Position numbers and translations under genes: made by a program. 33,011 nucleotides of DNA, taken from Bacteroidales bacterium (GTDB lineage: Bacteria > Bacteroidota > Bacteroidia > Bacteroidales > F082). Of this stretch, positions 17,129-26,792 are shown piece by piece. Under the pieces are notes generated by a model. It saw only the letters and a list, made by a program, of their open reading frames with translations. It searched no databases and was not told the DNA's origin. The DNA lies in NCBI GenBank assembly GCA_024689285.1, contig JAILDR010000217.1, forward strand, positions 1 through 33,011, written 5' to 3'. Every line of letters starts with the position of its first letter. The first letter of the stretch is position 1.

Positions 17129-19092
17129 TTTGAGCTTCCTTTCTTCTTAAGTTCATCAATCAGATAACGTAGGTATAGCAAAGCACCAACACTTGTAGAC
17201 TGCGAAATACAACCGCGGGCCTCGAAGGGCGGATTACCATCGTAAATCTCCGAAATTGTGCCAATTCCATTGTCCTTGATAGCATCCTCAAATCCGTTGT
17301 AAAGGTCTTCAAGTGTAGATAAAGCCTGCTTTCCATATAGTTTCACCGACAAGTCGGCATAAAATGCAATCAGCCATGGAAACACCGTGCCATTGTGATA
17401 AGCCCGTTCTCGTTCACTGTGGTTACCAATGGTAACGCCCTTATAGCCATCGTCATTGGGCGACAAAGAACGTATGCCTCTTGGCGTCAGCAGTTCCGAT
17501 GCTGTAATATCAAATGCACGTTTCTGCATTTCATCGTTCATCGGAGTATATGGCAATGCGGCGGCAATCATCATGTTTGGCCGCACTTGGGTGTTCTTTT
17601 CACTGCTGTTCACAAAGTCATAGAAACCGTTGGTCGTCTTATTATAAAAAGTGTCAGCAAACGATGCTTTCACCTTATCGGCCATAGCCTGCCATTTCTT
17701 CAATAACGGATTTTTCGGTTCCGAAACTTTGAGCAGTTCAACAGCATAGCATAAGGCATTATACCACAAGCTGTTCACCTCAATAGCCAACCCTGTTCGT
17801 GGTGTCCAAGGTTTACCCTGAGCGAAGACATTCATCCAAGTCAAAGCCAGGTCACGGTTGCCTGCATATAGCAAGCCGTTGTCCAAAACATGGACGTTAA
17901 AGTCCGTACTCCCTATGAAACTTTCTAAGATAACCGTCATCGGCTTCTTGTACTTGCGCCAGATGTCCTTCTTGTCCTTACCACACATCCTCTCATAGAG
18001 TTGCAGCACCCAGAAGAACCATAACGGCGAGTCCACCGCCGTGAAATACAAGCTCTTCTGATAATACCGGTGCGGGAAAAACGCACCTTGCATCCGCGAC
18101 ACCAGATACTGCAGTACTTCATTAAATGTCTTCTCGTCGCCTTGTGCCAAAGTAAGGCCAGGGAGTGACAGGAAAGTGTCACGGCTACACGAACCAAACC
18201 AGGGAAAGCCTGCCCATAGACGTGTTCCCTTCGCATCACGGATGACGAACTGGTCAGCAGCTTTCAGCAGACAGTCCTCGTAATTCGTTTGGGGCAACAA
18301 TCGTTTCACCTCCGTTTCACATTGACGCTTAATAGCAGCAGGATTCTGCTCCTCAAGGCTGACAGAGAGGATAACCGTGTCACCTTTTTTCATTTGCAAC
18401 TCAAAGAATCCGGGGACAAATTGATCCTCAACAGCTTCGTAGCCACGTTCTTGCTCGCGGATGTAGAACATATTGTAGTACCAATGCGGCACATGGGTGT
18501 ATTGCGTTGCCTTTGAGAACTGCAAATACAACCTCGAATAGTCCTTGTAAAGTTGCCACGAAGCACCATTCTTCACCAAATCAACTTTGCGGCTAGCTTC
18601 ATAATTCTCGTGCGTCAGCATGTGGACATTGCGGAAAGCTAGAAAAGGCAACACGCGCAAAGTAATCGGCACTGCCGATTCACGCAAGGTATAACGCACA
18701 AAGAGCCGTGCCTCCGTGGAGGAAAAAATCAACTCTTTATCAAGCACCACATTACCGATACGATAGGTTAGTTTCGGCATAGGGTCAGCGGTGAAGTCAC
18801 GGAGGTATTTGTGACCACGCGGAGCGAAAACACCATTGGGGTACATGTGCACTCCAAGGTGAAACTCCTCCTTGTTTTCAATAAGGGTCTCATCAAGGCT
18901 CGACAACAGCACATGGTTGTTGTTATCCAGCTGCGGCTGTGGCACCACCAGGAGACCATGGTATTTTCGAGTGTTGCAGCCAATCACCGTGGTAGCGAGA
19001 AACGCTCCTATAGCATTGGAACGCAACACCTCTCGGTTAAGCACAAACTCTAAATTGACCAAATTTTTCTTTTCCCAGGAAATGTAACTCAT
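17125..19092 (-). CDS. Glycogen debranching enzyme (amylo-alpha-1,6-glucosidase)
   Basis: The 655-residue protein has the bacterial/archaeal debranching layout: an N-terminal beta domain (NREVLRSNAIGAFLATT, then NTRKYHGLLV) and a C-terminal (alpha/alpha)6 glucosidase domain with GFPWFGSCSRDTFLSLPGL, TGLAIEVNSLWYNAL and AYHNGTVFPWL. It hydrolyses alpha-1,6 branch points. I chose the ATG at 19092, matching the family start MSYISWEK. The upstream ATG at 19131 would overlap the predicted -7 box. It is the first gene of the glycogen operon and overlaps the GT4 gene by 4 nt. No signal peptide is seen. Confidence 0.93.
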   Translation of the reverse strand: MSYISWEKKNLVNLEFVLNREVLRSNAIGAFLATTVIGCNTRKYHGLLVVPQPQLDNNNHVLLSSLDETLIENKEEFHLGVHMYPNGVFAPRGHKYLRDFTADPMPKLTYRIGNVVLDKELIFSSTEARLFVRYTLRESAVPITLRVLPFLAFRNVHMLTHENYEASRKVDLVKNGASWQLYKDYSRLYLQFSKATQYTHVPHWYYNMFYIREQERGYEAVEDQFVPGFFELQMKKGDTVILSVSLEEQNPAAIKRQCETEVKRLLPQTNYEDCLLKAADQFVIRDAKGTRLWAGFPWFGSCSRDTFLSLPGLTLAQGDEKTFNEVLQYLVSRMQGAFFPHRYYQKSLYFTAVDSPLWFFWVLQLYERMCGKDKKDIWRKYKKPMTVILESFIGSTDFNVHVLDNGLLYAGNRDLALTWMNVFAQGKPWTPRTGLAIEVNSLWYNALCYAVELLKVSEPKNPLLKKWQAMADKVKASFADTFYNKTTNGFYDFVNSSEKNTQVRPNMMIAAALPYTPMNDEMQKRAFDITASELLTPRGIRSLSPNDDGYKGVTIGNHSERERAYHNGTVFPWLIAFYADLSVKLYGKQALSTLEDLYNGFEDAIKDNGIGTISEIYDGNPPFEARGCISQSTSVGALLYLRYLIDELKKKGSSK

Positions 19093-19128
19093 ATATTTCG
19101 TTTCAAAAATTGCATAAAAAACCGAGTA

Positions 19129-19157
19129 CAAAAATAATCATTTTAATTCTTTGCAAA
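19129..19157 (-). promoter_or_regulatory. Candidate promoter for the glycogen operon
   Basis: On the minus strand TTTG (19157-19154) and TATTTTTG (19136-19129) resemble the -33 and -7 boxes, separated by 17 bases, two short of the usual 19. The -33 box is half of the palindrome CTTTGCAAAG (19149-19158), whose other half could serve the divergent peptidase gene. Confidence 0.4.
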
Positions 19158-19183
19158 GAAAAAAACAACATTTTTTATCTTTG
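19150..19183 (+). promoter_or_regulatory. Candidate promoter for the peptidase-patatin operon
   Basis: TATCTTTG (19176-19183) is a good TAnnTTTG -7 box 34 bases before the ATG at 19217. A TTTG (19150-19153) lies 22 bases upstream, slightly too far for a perfect -33 box. It overlaps the palindrome shared with the divergent glycogen promoter. Confidence 0.45.
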
Positions 19184-19216
19184 CAGCGGCAAAAGAATCA
19201 TCAAATCACAATAATT

Positions 19217-21343
19217 ATGACAAAAAAACTTATCAAAATGATCGCATTAAGTGCAATCGCATTGGCTTCGTGCAACTCAAAGCCAGAACAAAAAACCGAG
19301 TTCAAAACCTCGAATCCCTTTCTGACGGAGTATACGACACCCTTCCAAGTGCCTCCGTTCGACCAAATCAAAAACGAGCACTATTTGCCTGCATTTGAAG
19401 CTGGTATCGCTGAACAACAGGCCGAAGTAGAAGCCATCTGCAACAATCCAGAACCAGCATCTTTCCAGAACACCATCCTGCCCTATGACAAATCAGGACA
19501 GACACTCGACCGTGTCAGCAATGTGTTTTTCAACCTTAACGAGTGCCTCACCGACGACGAGATGATTGGCATTGCCGAGCAAGTGTTGCCCATGCTCTCA
19601 AAGCACGGCGATGCCATCGCCATGAACCCGAAACTTTTCGAGCGTATTAACTATGTATATCAGCACCGCCACGAGGCAGGCCTCGACGACCAACAAATCC
19701 GCGTGGTGGAGAAGTATCATCAAGACTTCATCCGCAGCGGCGCAGGACTAAATGCCGAACAGCAAGCTGAACTGAGCCAAATCAACGAGCAACTCTCCAC
19801 TTTGAGTCTTCAGTACGGCAACAACCTGCTGAAGGAGAACAGCAACTACAAACTCGTCATCGACAATGAGAAAAACCTTTCAGGTCTGCCCCAAACCAGC
19901 ATCGATGCCGCTGCTGAACAAGCCAAGAACGAGGGCATGGAAGGCAAGTGGGTATTTACCCTTAGCAAACCCAGCCTCATTCCTTTCTTACAGTTTGCCG
20001 ACAACCGCAGCCTTCGCGAACAAATGTACAAGGCTTATTATAATAGAGGTGACAACAACAACGAGTACGACAACAAGCAGCTCGTCAATGAGATGGTGAA
20101 CCTCCGCGTGAAGAAAGCGAAACTCTTTGGTTACGACAACTACGCTGACTACGTACTCGCTGTCAACATGGCTCAAGATTCCAAGACGGTGGACAAGTTC
20201 CTCATTGACATCTTTAACCCTGCCCAACAGCTCGCAAAGAAAGAGCTGGCCGAAATGCAGGCCATCGCCGCCAAGGAAGGTGCCAACTTCAAACTGGAAG
20301 GATGGGACTGGTGGTACTATGCCGAGAAGCTCCGTAAAGCAAAATATGACTTTGACGAGAACTACATCAAACCCTATTTGACCGTCGATAATGTGCGCAA
20401 TGGTATGTTTGAGGCTGCCAATAAGCTATATGGTATCACCTTCACAAAAAACAGCAATTTGCCGGTCTATTATCCTGGCGTGGAGACTTACGAAGTAAAG
20501 GAAGCCAACGGCGACTTCCTTGGCATCCTTTATATGGACTACTACCCGCGCGAGTCGAAAAGCGGTGGTGCTTGGTGCACTAGTTTCCGCGAAAGCGGTC
20601 ACGACATCGAGGGCAAGAAAATTTATCCCGTCATCTCTCTCGTAATGAACTTCACACCCGCTTCGGGTGACACCCCAGCCCTGCTCACCTGGGACGAGAC
20701 CGAGACGATGTGGCATGAGTTTGGTCATTCGCTGCATGGCTTCTTTAGCGACGGTCTCTACGACCGCACCTGCGGCAACGTTCCTCACGACTATGTCGAG
20801 TTACCCTCACAGATTATGGAAAACTGGGTGGCCGAACCAGAAGTTATCAGGATGTATGCCAAACACTACCAAACTGGCGAAGTTATGCCCGACAGCCTCA
20901 TTGCCAAGATCGAGAACAGTGCTCTGTTCAACCAAGGCTTCATGACCACCGAGCTCATAGCCGCCTCCATCCTCGACATGAAGTACCACGAACTCACCGA
21001 GCCACAGACCATTGACGTGGATGCTTTCGAGAAACAACAGATGGACGCTATTGGCTTGATGCCCGAAATCTTACCCCGTTACCGCTCGACCAACTTCAGC
21101 CACATCTTTAGCGGCGGCTACAGCGCTGGCTATTATGCCTACACCTGGGCAGAAGTGCTCGACAAGGATGCCTTCAACTACTTCAAGACCTCAGGCGACC
21201 TCTTCAATCCCGAGTTGGCCGCCTCGTTCCGTAAGAACTGCCTGCAAGAATGCGGAAACGACGAAGGCATGGTGCAGTATCGTAAGTTCCGTGGGCAAGA
21301 CCCCGATTACGAACCTTATCTGAAAGCCCGGGGACTGAAATGA
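19217..21343 (+). CDS. dcp: M3-family zinc metallopeptidase lipoprotein (peptidyl-dipeptidase Dcp type)
   Basis: The 708-residue protein begins with a lipoprotein signal: a hydrophobic stretch ending LASC with Cys19 as the lipid anchor. The mature chain has the M3 zinc site HEFGH (His500, Glu501, His504), and Glu528 in VELPSQ is the likely third ligand. The substrate-handling loop GGYSAGYYAYTWAEV near the C-terminus is typical of Dcp and oligopeptidase A. These enzymes trim dipeptides or short fragments from oligopeptides. Lipidation places it in the envelope, unlike the cytoplasmic E. coli homologues. I rejected the TTG-initiated longer frame from 19151 because it overlaps the promoter. It overlaps the first patatin gene by 4 nt. 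Confidence 0.93.
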   Translation: MTKKLIKMIALSAIALASCNSKPEQKTEFKTSNPFLTEYTTPFQVPPFDQIKNEHYLPAFEAGIAEQQAEVEAICNNPEPASFQNTILPYDKSGQTLDRVSNVFFNLNECLTDDEMIGIAEQVLPMLSKHGDAIAMNPKLFERINYVYQHRHEAGLDDQQIRVVEKYHQDFIRSGAGLNAEQQAELSQINEQLSTLSLQYGNNLLKENSNYKLVIDNEKNLSGLPQTSIDAAAEQAKNEGMEGKWVFTLSKPSLIPFLQFADNRSLREQMYKAYYNRGDNNNEYDNKQLVNEMVNLRVKKAKLFGYDNYADYVLAVNMAQDSKTVDKFLIDIFNPAQQLAKKELAEMQAIAAKEGANFKLEGWDWWYYAEKLRKAKYDFDENYIKPYLTVDNVRNGMFEAANKLYGITFTKNSNLPVYYPGVETYEVKEANGDFLGILYMDYYPRESKSGGAWCTSFRESGHDIEGKKIYPVISLVMNFTPASGDTPALLTWDETETMWHEFGHSLHGFFSDGLYDRTCGNVPHDYVELPSQIMENWVAEPEVIRMYAKHYQTGEVMPDSLIAKIENSALFNQGFMTTELIAASILDMKYHELTEPQTIDVDAFEKQQMDAIGLMPEILPRYRSTNFSHIFSGGYSAGYYAYTWAEVLDKDAFNYFKTSGDLFNPELAASFRKNCLQECGNDEGMVQYRKFRGQDPDYEPYLKARGLK

Positions 21344-23640
21344 AGCAACTATTGCTGATTATTAGTGCCTTTATTCTGGTTGTATCTGCCCAAGCACAGG
21401 ACACCCTCCTCTCACCACGCCCCAAAGTGGGCGTGGTGTTAGGTGGTGGCGGAGCCAAAGGAGCCGCTCACATTGGTGTGTTGAAATACATCGAGGAGCA
21501 AGGCATTCCTGTCGATTATGTGGCCGGCACCAGTATAGGTTCTATACTTGGAGGTCTCTATGCCATGGGTTATTCACCAGATGAATTAGCTGCACTAATA
21601 GCCGACATGAACTGGTCAGAATATGTCGGCAACAGCATCGACCGCGCTACTATGTCGCCTGAAATGCGCGACCGTAACAGCACACTTTTCCTCAACATCC
21701 CTTTTAGCTTGAATAGCTTGACGAAAACGGGGAAGAAAAAAACATTTGCCAGCGATCTACCCAACGCCTATGTAAACAACACAGCCTTAATCAATCTATT
21801 CAACGACTTATGTATTGGGTATCAGGAAGAGATGGATTTCAACAATCTACCTATTCCTTTTGCATGCGTTGCCACCAACATGGTGACAGGAAAGGAAGTC
21901 GTCATCCGACATGGAAGCGTGCCTACCGCCATGAGAGCCAGCATGGCCATACCAGGCGTGTTTTCTCCCGTGCTTTTGAATCATCAAGTCTTGGTTGACG
22001 GCGGTCTCGTCAACAACTTCCCTGCCGATGTGCTTCGCGACATGGGTGCCGACATCATCATTGGCGTTGAGGTTTCTGACAAAAAGGAAATCGACCCTGA
22101 TGTAATCCCTTCCCTTCCTACCGTTTTAGGGTATCTGGTTTCAGAAGCAATCAGCCCAAAAACACAAGAAAACCGAGAGCTCTGCAATGTCTATATCGCC
22201 CCCGACGTTAACGAGTATGGAACCTTAAGTTTCACACACGAAACCATCGACACTTTGATTATACGCGGCTACAAGAAAGCAAAAGAGTGTCACGAACAAT
22301 TGTTAGGCATCAAACGCTATGTTGATTCCGTAGCCGGGCATCCTGTCACCAAACAACTCCAAGCCCCAAAAGCCAAGAACCTTAAAGAAAATCCCGTGTT
22401 CATCCATTCCATCACCATGAACAAAAGCAGCCAAGCACAAAACAAATGGCTTACCCGCAAAGGCAATCTACATTTGAACAAATACATATCATTCCACGAC
22501 ATTGACCATGCTGTAAGTGTTTACCGAGGCACGGGGGCCTTCAACGACATCACATACAACATCCTCGAAAGCAATACAGAAATGGGGAATGACAGCATCA
22601 AAGCATACGATCTCATTTTCAATTTCAGCCCTACTTTACCTCATGTGATTGGCATTGGCACTCGTTACGACACGGAAGAAGGTGCTGCCATGCTCATTAA
22701 CTTAGGCATCAATGAGAAACGTCTTTCTGGCTTAAAACTCAATTTGAGAGGCAGATTGAGTTACAACCCCCGTTTTAATGCAACCGTCACCTATTCCATG
22801 CTTTCAGTGGCCAATTTCAATATCGCTTATGGTTATTACAGCCAACATTTCAATATAATAACACAAGACACCGACAACAGCCCCAGCATCCATTTCCTCC
22901 AAAACAAAATCAGCGTCTATATTTCGCAATTTCATTTGCTCAACATCAACACAGCTGTAGGCTTCTCATACGCCTACACCAGCTTCGACCAAGCTTTCAA
23001 TGTGTACGATACGACAGGCTTGGCTATCACCCACGCTCCCGCTTTTGACGAGAACCGTCTATTCGGCCCCTATTTTCGACTTAATTTTGACAATCTTGAC
23101 CATAGTTATTTTGCGCGTCTCGGCATCAATATCACATTGGACAGCCACATGTATTTTGACCAAAACGCGCATCAAAACATGGCAGAAGACCTCTATCTCT
23201 CTTTTGAAAGCTACATCACCCCTAAAAACGGCAGATTCACCATCATCCCGCAGTTTTACGGGCGCATGTTGTTTGGCAAAGCCACACACGCAAACCTATG
23301 GAACGTCTATGGAGGTGAAATAGCGGGACGGCATTTTGAGCATCAGCTTCCCTTCATAGGCACAAACAATGTGAATGAAGCTTTTGACTTAACTACCATC
23401 ATTCGTTGCGACCTAAGATACAATTTCTTTGGAAAGCATTATCTTACAGCAATGTACAACTTTATGTATGGTATTGAAGGGCTTGACTTTCATCATAGAG
23501 ATTTGGAAAAAGAACATCATTCAGGCGCAGGTTTGCGCTATGCATATAATAGCCCCATTGGTCCGCTTTCGCTCACCGCCCAATGGTCAGACCACACCCA
23601 TTTATTCAGCATATATTTTTCACTTGGATACACATTCTAA
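21340..23640 (+). CDS. Patatin-like phospholipase with POTRA-like segment and outer-membrane barrel (PlpD / type Vd-like), copy 1
   Basis: The 766-residue protein has a signal peptide (residues 1 to about 19) and then a patatin domain: the oxyanion loop GGGGAKG (35-41), nucleophile Ser65 in GTSIG, and Asp220 in DGGLVNNFP completing the dyad. Residues about 355-425 read as a POTRA-like module (SITMN ... YRGTGAFNDITYNI). From about 440 the chain is a beta-barrel of alternating residues and ends in the aromatic SLGYTF, a BamA-recognised C-terminal signal. PlpD and FplA share this layout and display a phospholipase A at the surface. The start overlaps the peptidase stop (ATGA). It is a tandem paralogue of the next gene. 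No proteolytic release site can be identified. Confidence 0.9.
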   Translation: MKQLLLIISAFILVVSAQAQDTLLSPRPKVGVVLGGGGAKGAAHIGVLKYIEEQGIPVDYVAGTSIGSILGGLYAMGYSPDELAALIADMNWSEYVGNSIDRATMSPEMRDRNSTLFLNIPFSLNSLTKTGKKKTFASDLPNAYVNNTALINLFNDLCIGYQEEMDFNNLPIPFACVATNMVTGKEVVIRHGSVPTAMRASMAIPGVFSPVLLNHQVLVDGGLVNNFPADVLRDMGADIIIGVEVSDKKEIDPDVIPSLPTVLGYLVSEAISPKTQENRELCNVYIAPDVNEYGTLSFTHETIDTLIIRGYKKAKECHEQLLGIKRYVDSVAGHPVTKQLQAPKAKNLKENPVFIHSITMNKSSQAQNKWLTRKGNLHLNKYISFHDIDHAVSVYRGTGAFNDITYNILESNTEMGNDSIKAYDLIFNFSPTLPHVIGIGTRYDTEEGAAMLINLGINEKRLSGLKLNLRGRLSYNPRFNATVTYSMLSVANFNIAYGYYSQHFNIITQDTDNSPSIHFLQNKISVYISQFHLLNINTAVGFSYAYTSFDQAFNVYDTTGLAITHAPAFDENRLFGPYFRLNFDNLDHSYFARLGINITLDSHMYFDQNAHQNMAEDLYLSFESYITPKNGRFTIIPQFYGRMLFGKATHANLWNVYGGEIAGRHFEHQLPFIGTNNVNEAFDLTTIIRCDLRYNFFGKHYLTAMYNFMYGIEGLDFHHRDLEKEHHSGAGLRYAYNSPIGPLSLTAQWSDHTHLFSIYFSLGYTF

Positions 23641-23669
23641 CCACAACTAATCATCTAACTTAAACAACA

Positions 23670-25964
23670 ATGAAAAAACGGTTATTACTCATTGCAGTTC
23701 TTTGTATTTGCACTTTCATCGGACAATCCCAAGAACGTCATATCCAACCACCACGACCCAAAGTGGGCGTAGTGCTTGGAGGCGGCGGTGCCAAAGGTGC
23801 TTCGCACATCGGTGTATTGAAATACCTTGAAGAGATGGGAATCCCCGTCGATTATGTGGCGGGCACCAGCATGGGTTCCATCATCGGAGGCTTTTATGCT
23901 ATGGGTTATTCCCCTGATGAGCTCTCCAATATTATCGCAAACATAGATTGGTCGGAATACATCGGCAACAAAATCGACCGTCCCATGATGGCGGAATCGG
24001 TTAGGCAACGCAACAGCACAATGGTGCTTAACGTGCCATTCAGTCTCGAGAACCTTTTTAACCGTAAGAGCAACGTTTCGTTTATCAGCCAATTGCCGAG
24101 TGCATATGTCAACAACAATTCTTTGGTCAATCTGTTCAATGACCTTTGTGTTGGCTATCAGGAGGAAATGGACTTCAACGACCTGCCTATCCCCTTTGCT
24201 TGTGTGGCAACAGATATGATCACAGGTGATGAGATAGTACTTCGCAGTGGTAGTGTGCCCACTGCAATGCGGGCAAGTATGGCTATCCCTGGCGTTTTCT
24301 CACCGGTCACCATAGGTGACAAGGTGCTTGTCGATGGTGGCTTGGTAAACAACTTCCCTGCCGATGTACTTCGCGAGATGGGTGCCGACATTATTATCGG
24401 TGTAGAGGTAACCTCAACCAAAGACGTAACTGCCAAAGACCTTAAATCACTGCCTCAAGTGTTCGCCCAACTGCTCATCAATAGCACTAGTGCAAAACGC
24501 GCTGACAATCGTGAATTATGCAATGTGCACATCATACCCGACATCAGCGGTTATGGCATGCTCAGTTTCACCCCAGAAGCCATCGACGCTTTGGTAGGAA
24601 GAGGTTACAAAGCTGCTGCGGAATTTCACGACCAATTGTTAAGTATCAAACAAGCAGTGGACGCTGCCGCCAAACATCCTGTCAGCAAAACCTTGCGTGC
24701 TCCCAAAGCAAAAAATCTGGCTGACGAAGCCGTACTTATCCGTTCCATCACCATCAACAATGTAAGCGAGAAGGACAGCCGCTGGCTCATTCGCAAGGGG
24801 AAAATCAAAGTAGGAAACCAATATACGAAAGACGATATCGAGCGTACCATAAAGATTTATCGCGGCACGGGCTGTTTCGACGACATTACATACAACGTCA
24901 CGGAAAGCGACTCCGACCATAAGGACAACCTGCTTTCGGATTCCTACGACTTGAGCATCGACATGCAACCCGCCAAACCTAATGTGTTTGGACTGGGCTT
25001 GCGTTACGACACCGAGGAAGGTGCGGCTTTGTTGCTCAATGTCGGAATCAACGAAAAGAAATTCAGCGGTTCAAAACTCAATTTCAACGCAAAACTAAGC
25101 TATAATCCGAAAGTCAATCTCATTTATACATATTCGGTTCCGTCATTGGCCAATTTCAGTCTATCAACCAATTACCGCAGTGAAAGTTTCTGGGTTCCTA
25201 TGGAAAACAAAAAGAATCTCAACCTGCGCTACTATCAGTTTAAGGCGAGTGGCTACATCTCGCAGTTTCATATTCTCAATCTAAGCACAGCTGTTGGATT
25301 ATCCTATTCCTATACTACTTTCGACAAGTCTTCCATAGAGGAATCAAGTAATTACGATAAGTATTTTGTGCAAAACAAACTGCTTACGCCTTTCATCAAC
25401 GTCGCATACGATAATCTTGACGATGCCTATTTTGCCAAACACGGCATTTCTGCTCACTTGAATGCCCGTTACCATATCAACTGTGATTCTACTTACAGGA
25501 ACATCGACATTGGCTACGCTTTCCAATCCTACATTACGCCTGGCAACGGAAAAGTAACCATAATTCCTCAGGTGTACGGTCGTTACACGCCTGACACCTG
25601 TTATTTCAACCTGCAGAACCTGTATGGTGGCGAAATAGCGGGACGACATTTCGAAGAGCAAATGCCTTTTATCGGAGTCAATGGAGTAGATGTTGCGTTC
25701 CTATATTCCTGTATACTCAGATGTGATGTGCGCTACAATTTCTATGGCAAGCACTACCTAACAGCCATGTATAATTATCTGCTGCCGTTGTCAATGTTCG
25801 TTTTAGACAATTTCTCTGATGCTTTAGGCTTTGGAACTCATGGCGCAGGATTGAAGTATTCTTACAACAGCTTCTTAGGCCCTATCTCTCTGACAGCGCA
25901 ATGGAAGAATCGTTTTCAAGAAAACCGTTTTGGGGTTTATTTCTCCATCGGCTACACTTTCTGA
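23670..25964 (+). CDS. Patatin-like phospholipase with POTRA-like segment and outer-membrane barrel, copy 2
   Basis: The 764-residue protein has the same layout as its upstream neighbour: signal peptide, GGGGAKG (37-43), Ser67 in GTSMG, Asp222 in DGGLVNNFP, a POTRA-like segment (SITINNVSEKDSRWL ... YRGTGCFDDITYN), a barrel, and a C-terminal SIGYTF. The patatin domains of the two copies are nearly identical over long stretches (for example VPTAMRASMAIPGVFSP). The barrels are more diverged, with extra residues in some barrel segments of this copy. I infer a gene duplication with the enzymatic part under tighter constraint. It starts 29 bases after the first copy and is followed by a strong hairpin. 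Confidence 0.9.
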   Translation: MKKRLLLIAVLCICTFIGQSQERHIQPPRPKVGVVLGGGGAKGASHIGVLKYLEEMGIPVDYVAGTSMGSIIGGFYAMGYSPDELSNIIANIDWSEYIGNKIDRPMMAESVRQRNSTMVLNVPFSLENLFNRKSNVSFISQLPSAYVNNNSLVNLFNDLCVGYQEEMDFNDLPIPFACVATDMITGDEIVLRSGSVPTAMRASMAIPGVFSPVTIGDKVLVDGGLVNNFPADVLREMGADIIIGVEVTSTKDVTAKDLKSLPQVFAQLLINSTSAKRADNRELCNVHIIPDISGYGMLSFTPEAIDALVGRGYKAAAEFHDQLLSIKQAVDAAAKHPVSKTLRAPKAKNLADEAVLIRSITINNVSEKDSRWLIRKGKIKVGNQYTKDDIERTIKIYRGTGCFDDITYNVTESDSDHKDNLLSDSYDLSIDMQPAKPNVFGLGLRYDTEEGAALLLNVGINEKKFSGSKLNFNAKLSYNPKVNLIYTYSVPSLANFSLSTNYRSESFWVPMENKKNLNLRYYQFKASGYISQFHILNLSTAVGLSYSYTTFDKSSIEESSNYDKYFVQNKLLTPFINVAYDNLDDAYFAKHGISAHLNARYHINCDSTYRNIDIGYAFQSYITPGNGKVTIIPQVYGRYTPDTCYFNLQNLYGGEIAGRHFEEQMPFIGVNGVDVAFLYSCILRCDVRYNFYGKHYLTAMYNYLLPLSMFVLDNFSDALGFGTHGAGLKYSYNSFLGPISLTAQWKNRFQENRFGVYFSIGYTF

Positions 25965-25977
25965 CCAGCCATTAACA

Positions 25978-26013
25978 AACAATCCCGGTGAGACGCGTCT
26001 CATCGGGATTGTT
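25978..26013 (+). terminator. Long perfect hairpin terminator after the patatin pair
   Basis: Two 18-base arms (25978-25995 and 25996-26013) are complementary over their whole length with one G-U pair, and the centre is the palindrome GACGCGTC. A T-rich run (attgttttatt) follows on the plus strand. It lies between convergent genes ending at 25964 and 26040. Confidence 0.88.
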
Positions 26014-26039
26014 ATTGTTTTATTCAGCAAAACAACCGA

Positions 26040-26771
26040 TTAATCAAGCAGTTTCTTATTGTTCTCCATCAGCTGCTCCAACTGCGCCAGTTCTTTCTTG
26101 CTCAAGCGAATCTCGGACAGGAAGCGGCGGAAGTTGTCCAAACTGTGCATATCGGAACCCACATAGTCATACATGCCTTCCTTCAGCATAAAATGCGACT
26201 TGATATAGGCCGGTTCGCCATAAGCACCTGCAAGCGACAACAGGTTCAATTGGAACTTGTAGCGTTTGTCCTTCCAACGAAAATACTTGTCCTTGTTGGC
26301 ATATTCATATCTTTCAGGATGCGCAACGATAGGCTGGAAGCCATCACACATTATTTCGTATATCATTTCAGTGATACCCTGCTCATACATTAGATAAGAG
26401 GTCTCACAAAGCACATGCGTTCCTGACTTGTCCAAAGTCAGAAAACCCTGCTTAAAATGTTCCATGAAACGAGCGTCAAGCATATACTCAGCACCTAAAC
26501 GCAGGTCTATGTTGCAAACTTTGGCAGCCTCGGCCTTGAAGTCCGCAAATTTAGCTGTTATGCTGGCACGGTCGTTGTCAGGATAATCTTTCATAAAATG
26601 AGGCGTAAGCACTATTTTCTCCACACCACGTTCTGCGTACTTTTTCAAGGCATGGAGCGATTTCTCGATAGACGAGAACCCATCATCGACACCTGGAAGC
26701 AAATGGCAATGGATATCGGCAGCACCCCTAAAAATGCTCTCGGGTAGCTTTTTCAACAAAAATCCAAACAT
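26040..26771 (-). CDS. PHP-type protein tyrosine phosphatase (CpsB/YwqE-like)
   Basis: The 243-residue protein has the metal-binding motifs of PHP-fold phosphotyrosine phosphatases: DIHCHLLPGVDDG (His21, His23, Asp29), LTPHF, GAEYML, VAHPERYEY and a late GSDMHS. CpsB and YwqE remove phosphate from the tyrosine cluster of the partner BY-kinase and so reset capsule chain-length control. It starts 21 bases after the BY-kinase gene ends, the usual kinase-phosphatase pairing. Cytoplasmic; no signal peptide. Confidence 0.93.
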   Translation of the reverse strand: MFGFLLKKLPESIFRGAADIHCHLLPGVDDGFSSIEKSLHALKKYAERGVEKIVLTPHFMKDYPDNDRASITAKFADFKAEAAKVCNIDLRLGAEYMLDARFMEHFKQGFLTLDKSGTHVLCETSYLMYEQGITEMIYEIMCDGFQPIVAHPERYEYANKDKYFRWKDKRYKFQLNLLSLAGAYGEPAYIKSHFMLKEGMYDYVGSDMHSLDNFRRFLSEIRLSKKELAQLEQLMENNKKLLD

Positions 26772-26792
26772 GACAGACTCAATTTACCTTAA

